From assembly GCA_050952065.1 (NCBI GenBank), contig JBMNKF010000005.1, positions 89,443 through 153,442 on the forward strand: DNA of 64,000 nucleotides, read 5' to 3'. Below are positions 63,702 through 64,000 of the stretch, in pieces. The notes under the pieces are model-generated. The model saw only the letters and a list, made by a program, of their open reading frames with translations, searched no databases and was not told where the DNA came from. The translations under genes and the position numbers were made by a program. Source of the stretch: JAXGZG01 sp050952065. GTDB lineage: Bacteria > Bacillota > Sulfobacillia > Fermentithermobacillales > Fermentithermobacillaceae. Position 1 is the stretch's first letter; every line of letters begins with the position of its first letter.

Positions 63702-63753
63702 GATGGGGCGTGGGTGAGAGTTGTGGATTCGGTCGCCCGCGCCCTTGATCTGT
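63702..63753 (+). terminator. Possible terminator after the zinc-ribbon cluster
   Basis: GGGCGTGGGTGA pairs imperfectly with TCGCCCGCGCCC around a loop; followed by TTGATCTGTC. Lies between convergent genes. Confidence 0.3.
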
Positions 63754-63760
63754 CATGAGG

Positions 63761-64000
63761 TTAGTTTGTTTCATCCGGCGGGCACTCTGAGAGGAATCTG
63801 GCAATCCAGGTAGGATTGTTCTTGGCGAACTCGACGAATTTTGCTATTCGGTCAACGAACTCGTCGCTGATGATGTGTTCTATACGTTCGGTGTCCTTGA
63901 GAATGTTTTGACGGACGCCGAAGTATCTCATGAACGTCTCGAGCAGTAGGTGTCTCGCCATGAGCTGGGCGCCGGTATCTCGTCCCAGTTCTGTCAGCTG
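63761..64000 (-). CDS. DtxR/MntR-family metal-dependent regulator, 3' part only
   Basis: The frame enters from the window end and reads QLTELGRDTGAQLMARHLLL, then RYFGVRQ, ERIEHIISDEFVDRIAKF. This is the end of the DtxR winged helix plus the dimer/metal-binding helices, where the Glu-x-x-His pattern (IEHIISDE) holds metal ligands. Family members repress iron or manganese uptake genes. The 5' part, including the recognition helix, lies outside. Confidence 0.8.
   Translation of the reverse strand, partial: QLTELGRDTGAQLMARHLLLETFMRYFGVRQNILKDTERIEHIISDEFVDRIAKFVEFAKNNPTWIARFLSECPPDETN

Noticed and set aside
1..64000. tRNA or rRNA genes, phage genes, toxin-antitoxin or restriction systems
   Set aside because: Looked for by reading; nothing matching tRNA arms, rRNA, integrases, or defence nucleases was seen apart from the HIRAN-domain protein.

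Overview
The window looks like chromosome of a Gram-positive anaerobe-type bacterium of the phylum Bacillota. Supporting signs are a tRNA-Trp T-box leader, a probable PyrR attenuator, a VanRS-like two-component system beside a BceAB-type exporter, DegV, class A-like promoters and strong AGGAGG ribosome sites. The gene content (oligopeptide ABC importer, several M24 and other peptidases, amidohydrolases, aminotransferases) suggests a peptide and amino-acid scavenger. I cannot name a genus. Layout: 1-4079 holds the end of a BceA-like ATPase, its BceB-like permease and a VanR/VanS-like pair. 4060-6240 is a YbjN-like gene and a uracil permease with an attenuator. 6262-6598 is an exact 31-bp tandem array, followed by oligoendopeptidase F, a WYL regulator, DegV, a HIRAN-domain protein and a class V aminotransferase. 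12979-16774 is an IS21-family element that carries an IS3-family element nested in its right end; both insertions can be resolved to the base. 16996-23881 is a minus-strand opp operon headed by an M24 peptidase. 24104-28161 is a divergent sugar operon (DhaL, DhaK-like, class II aldolase, fucose/arabinose-isomerase-like). It is followed by an amidohydrolase, a GH127-like glycosidase, two M24 peptidases and an aminotransferase. 35460-36539 is a chimera of two gene remnants. 36782-38983 is a tryptophan operon: promoter, Trp-specific T-box, trpB2 and a SerK-like (ParB-fold) serine kinase gene. Then come an S10 peptidase, a DUF1538 membrane protein fused to a PII-like domain with a double-PII partner, a YtcJ-like amidohydrolase, an oppB/oppF fusion pseudogene, two tandem frameshifted mgtE genes, a frameshifted M28 peptidase, a CopZ-like protein and a DUF2207/LemA pair. 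54638-58177 is pntAA-pntAB-pntB, in which pntB encodes two tandem copies of the nucleotide-binding domain III. The end holds an aldo/keto reductase, a frameshifted diaminopimelate dehydrogenase, an L,D-transpeptidase, a zinc-ribbon cluster and the end of a DtxR-family regulator. How genes fit together: the most informative unit is T-box/trpB2/serK-like. TrpB2 enzymes are known to prefer O-phosphoserine and SerK makes O-phosphoserine, so the pair could form a two-step tryptophan synthase regulated by charged tRNA-Trp. The sugar operon reads as aldose to ketose to ketose phosphate to DHAP plus aldehyde. The duplicated domain III in PntB, with the usual Lys-Arg-Ser phosphate-binding motif replaced in both copies, is the most unusual protein architecture. 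About ten single-base reading-frame breaks occur, all of net +1 type and mostly in short homopolymers, so consensus errors must be considered before calling those genes dead.
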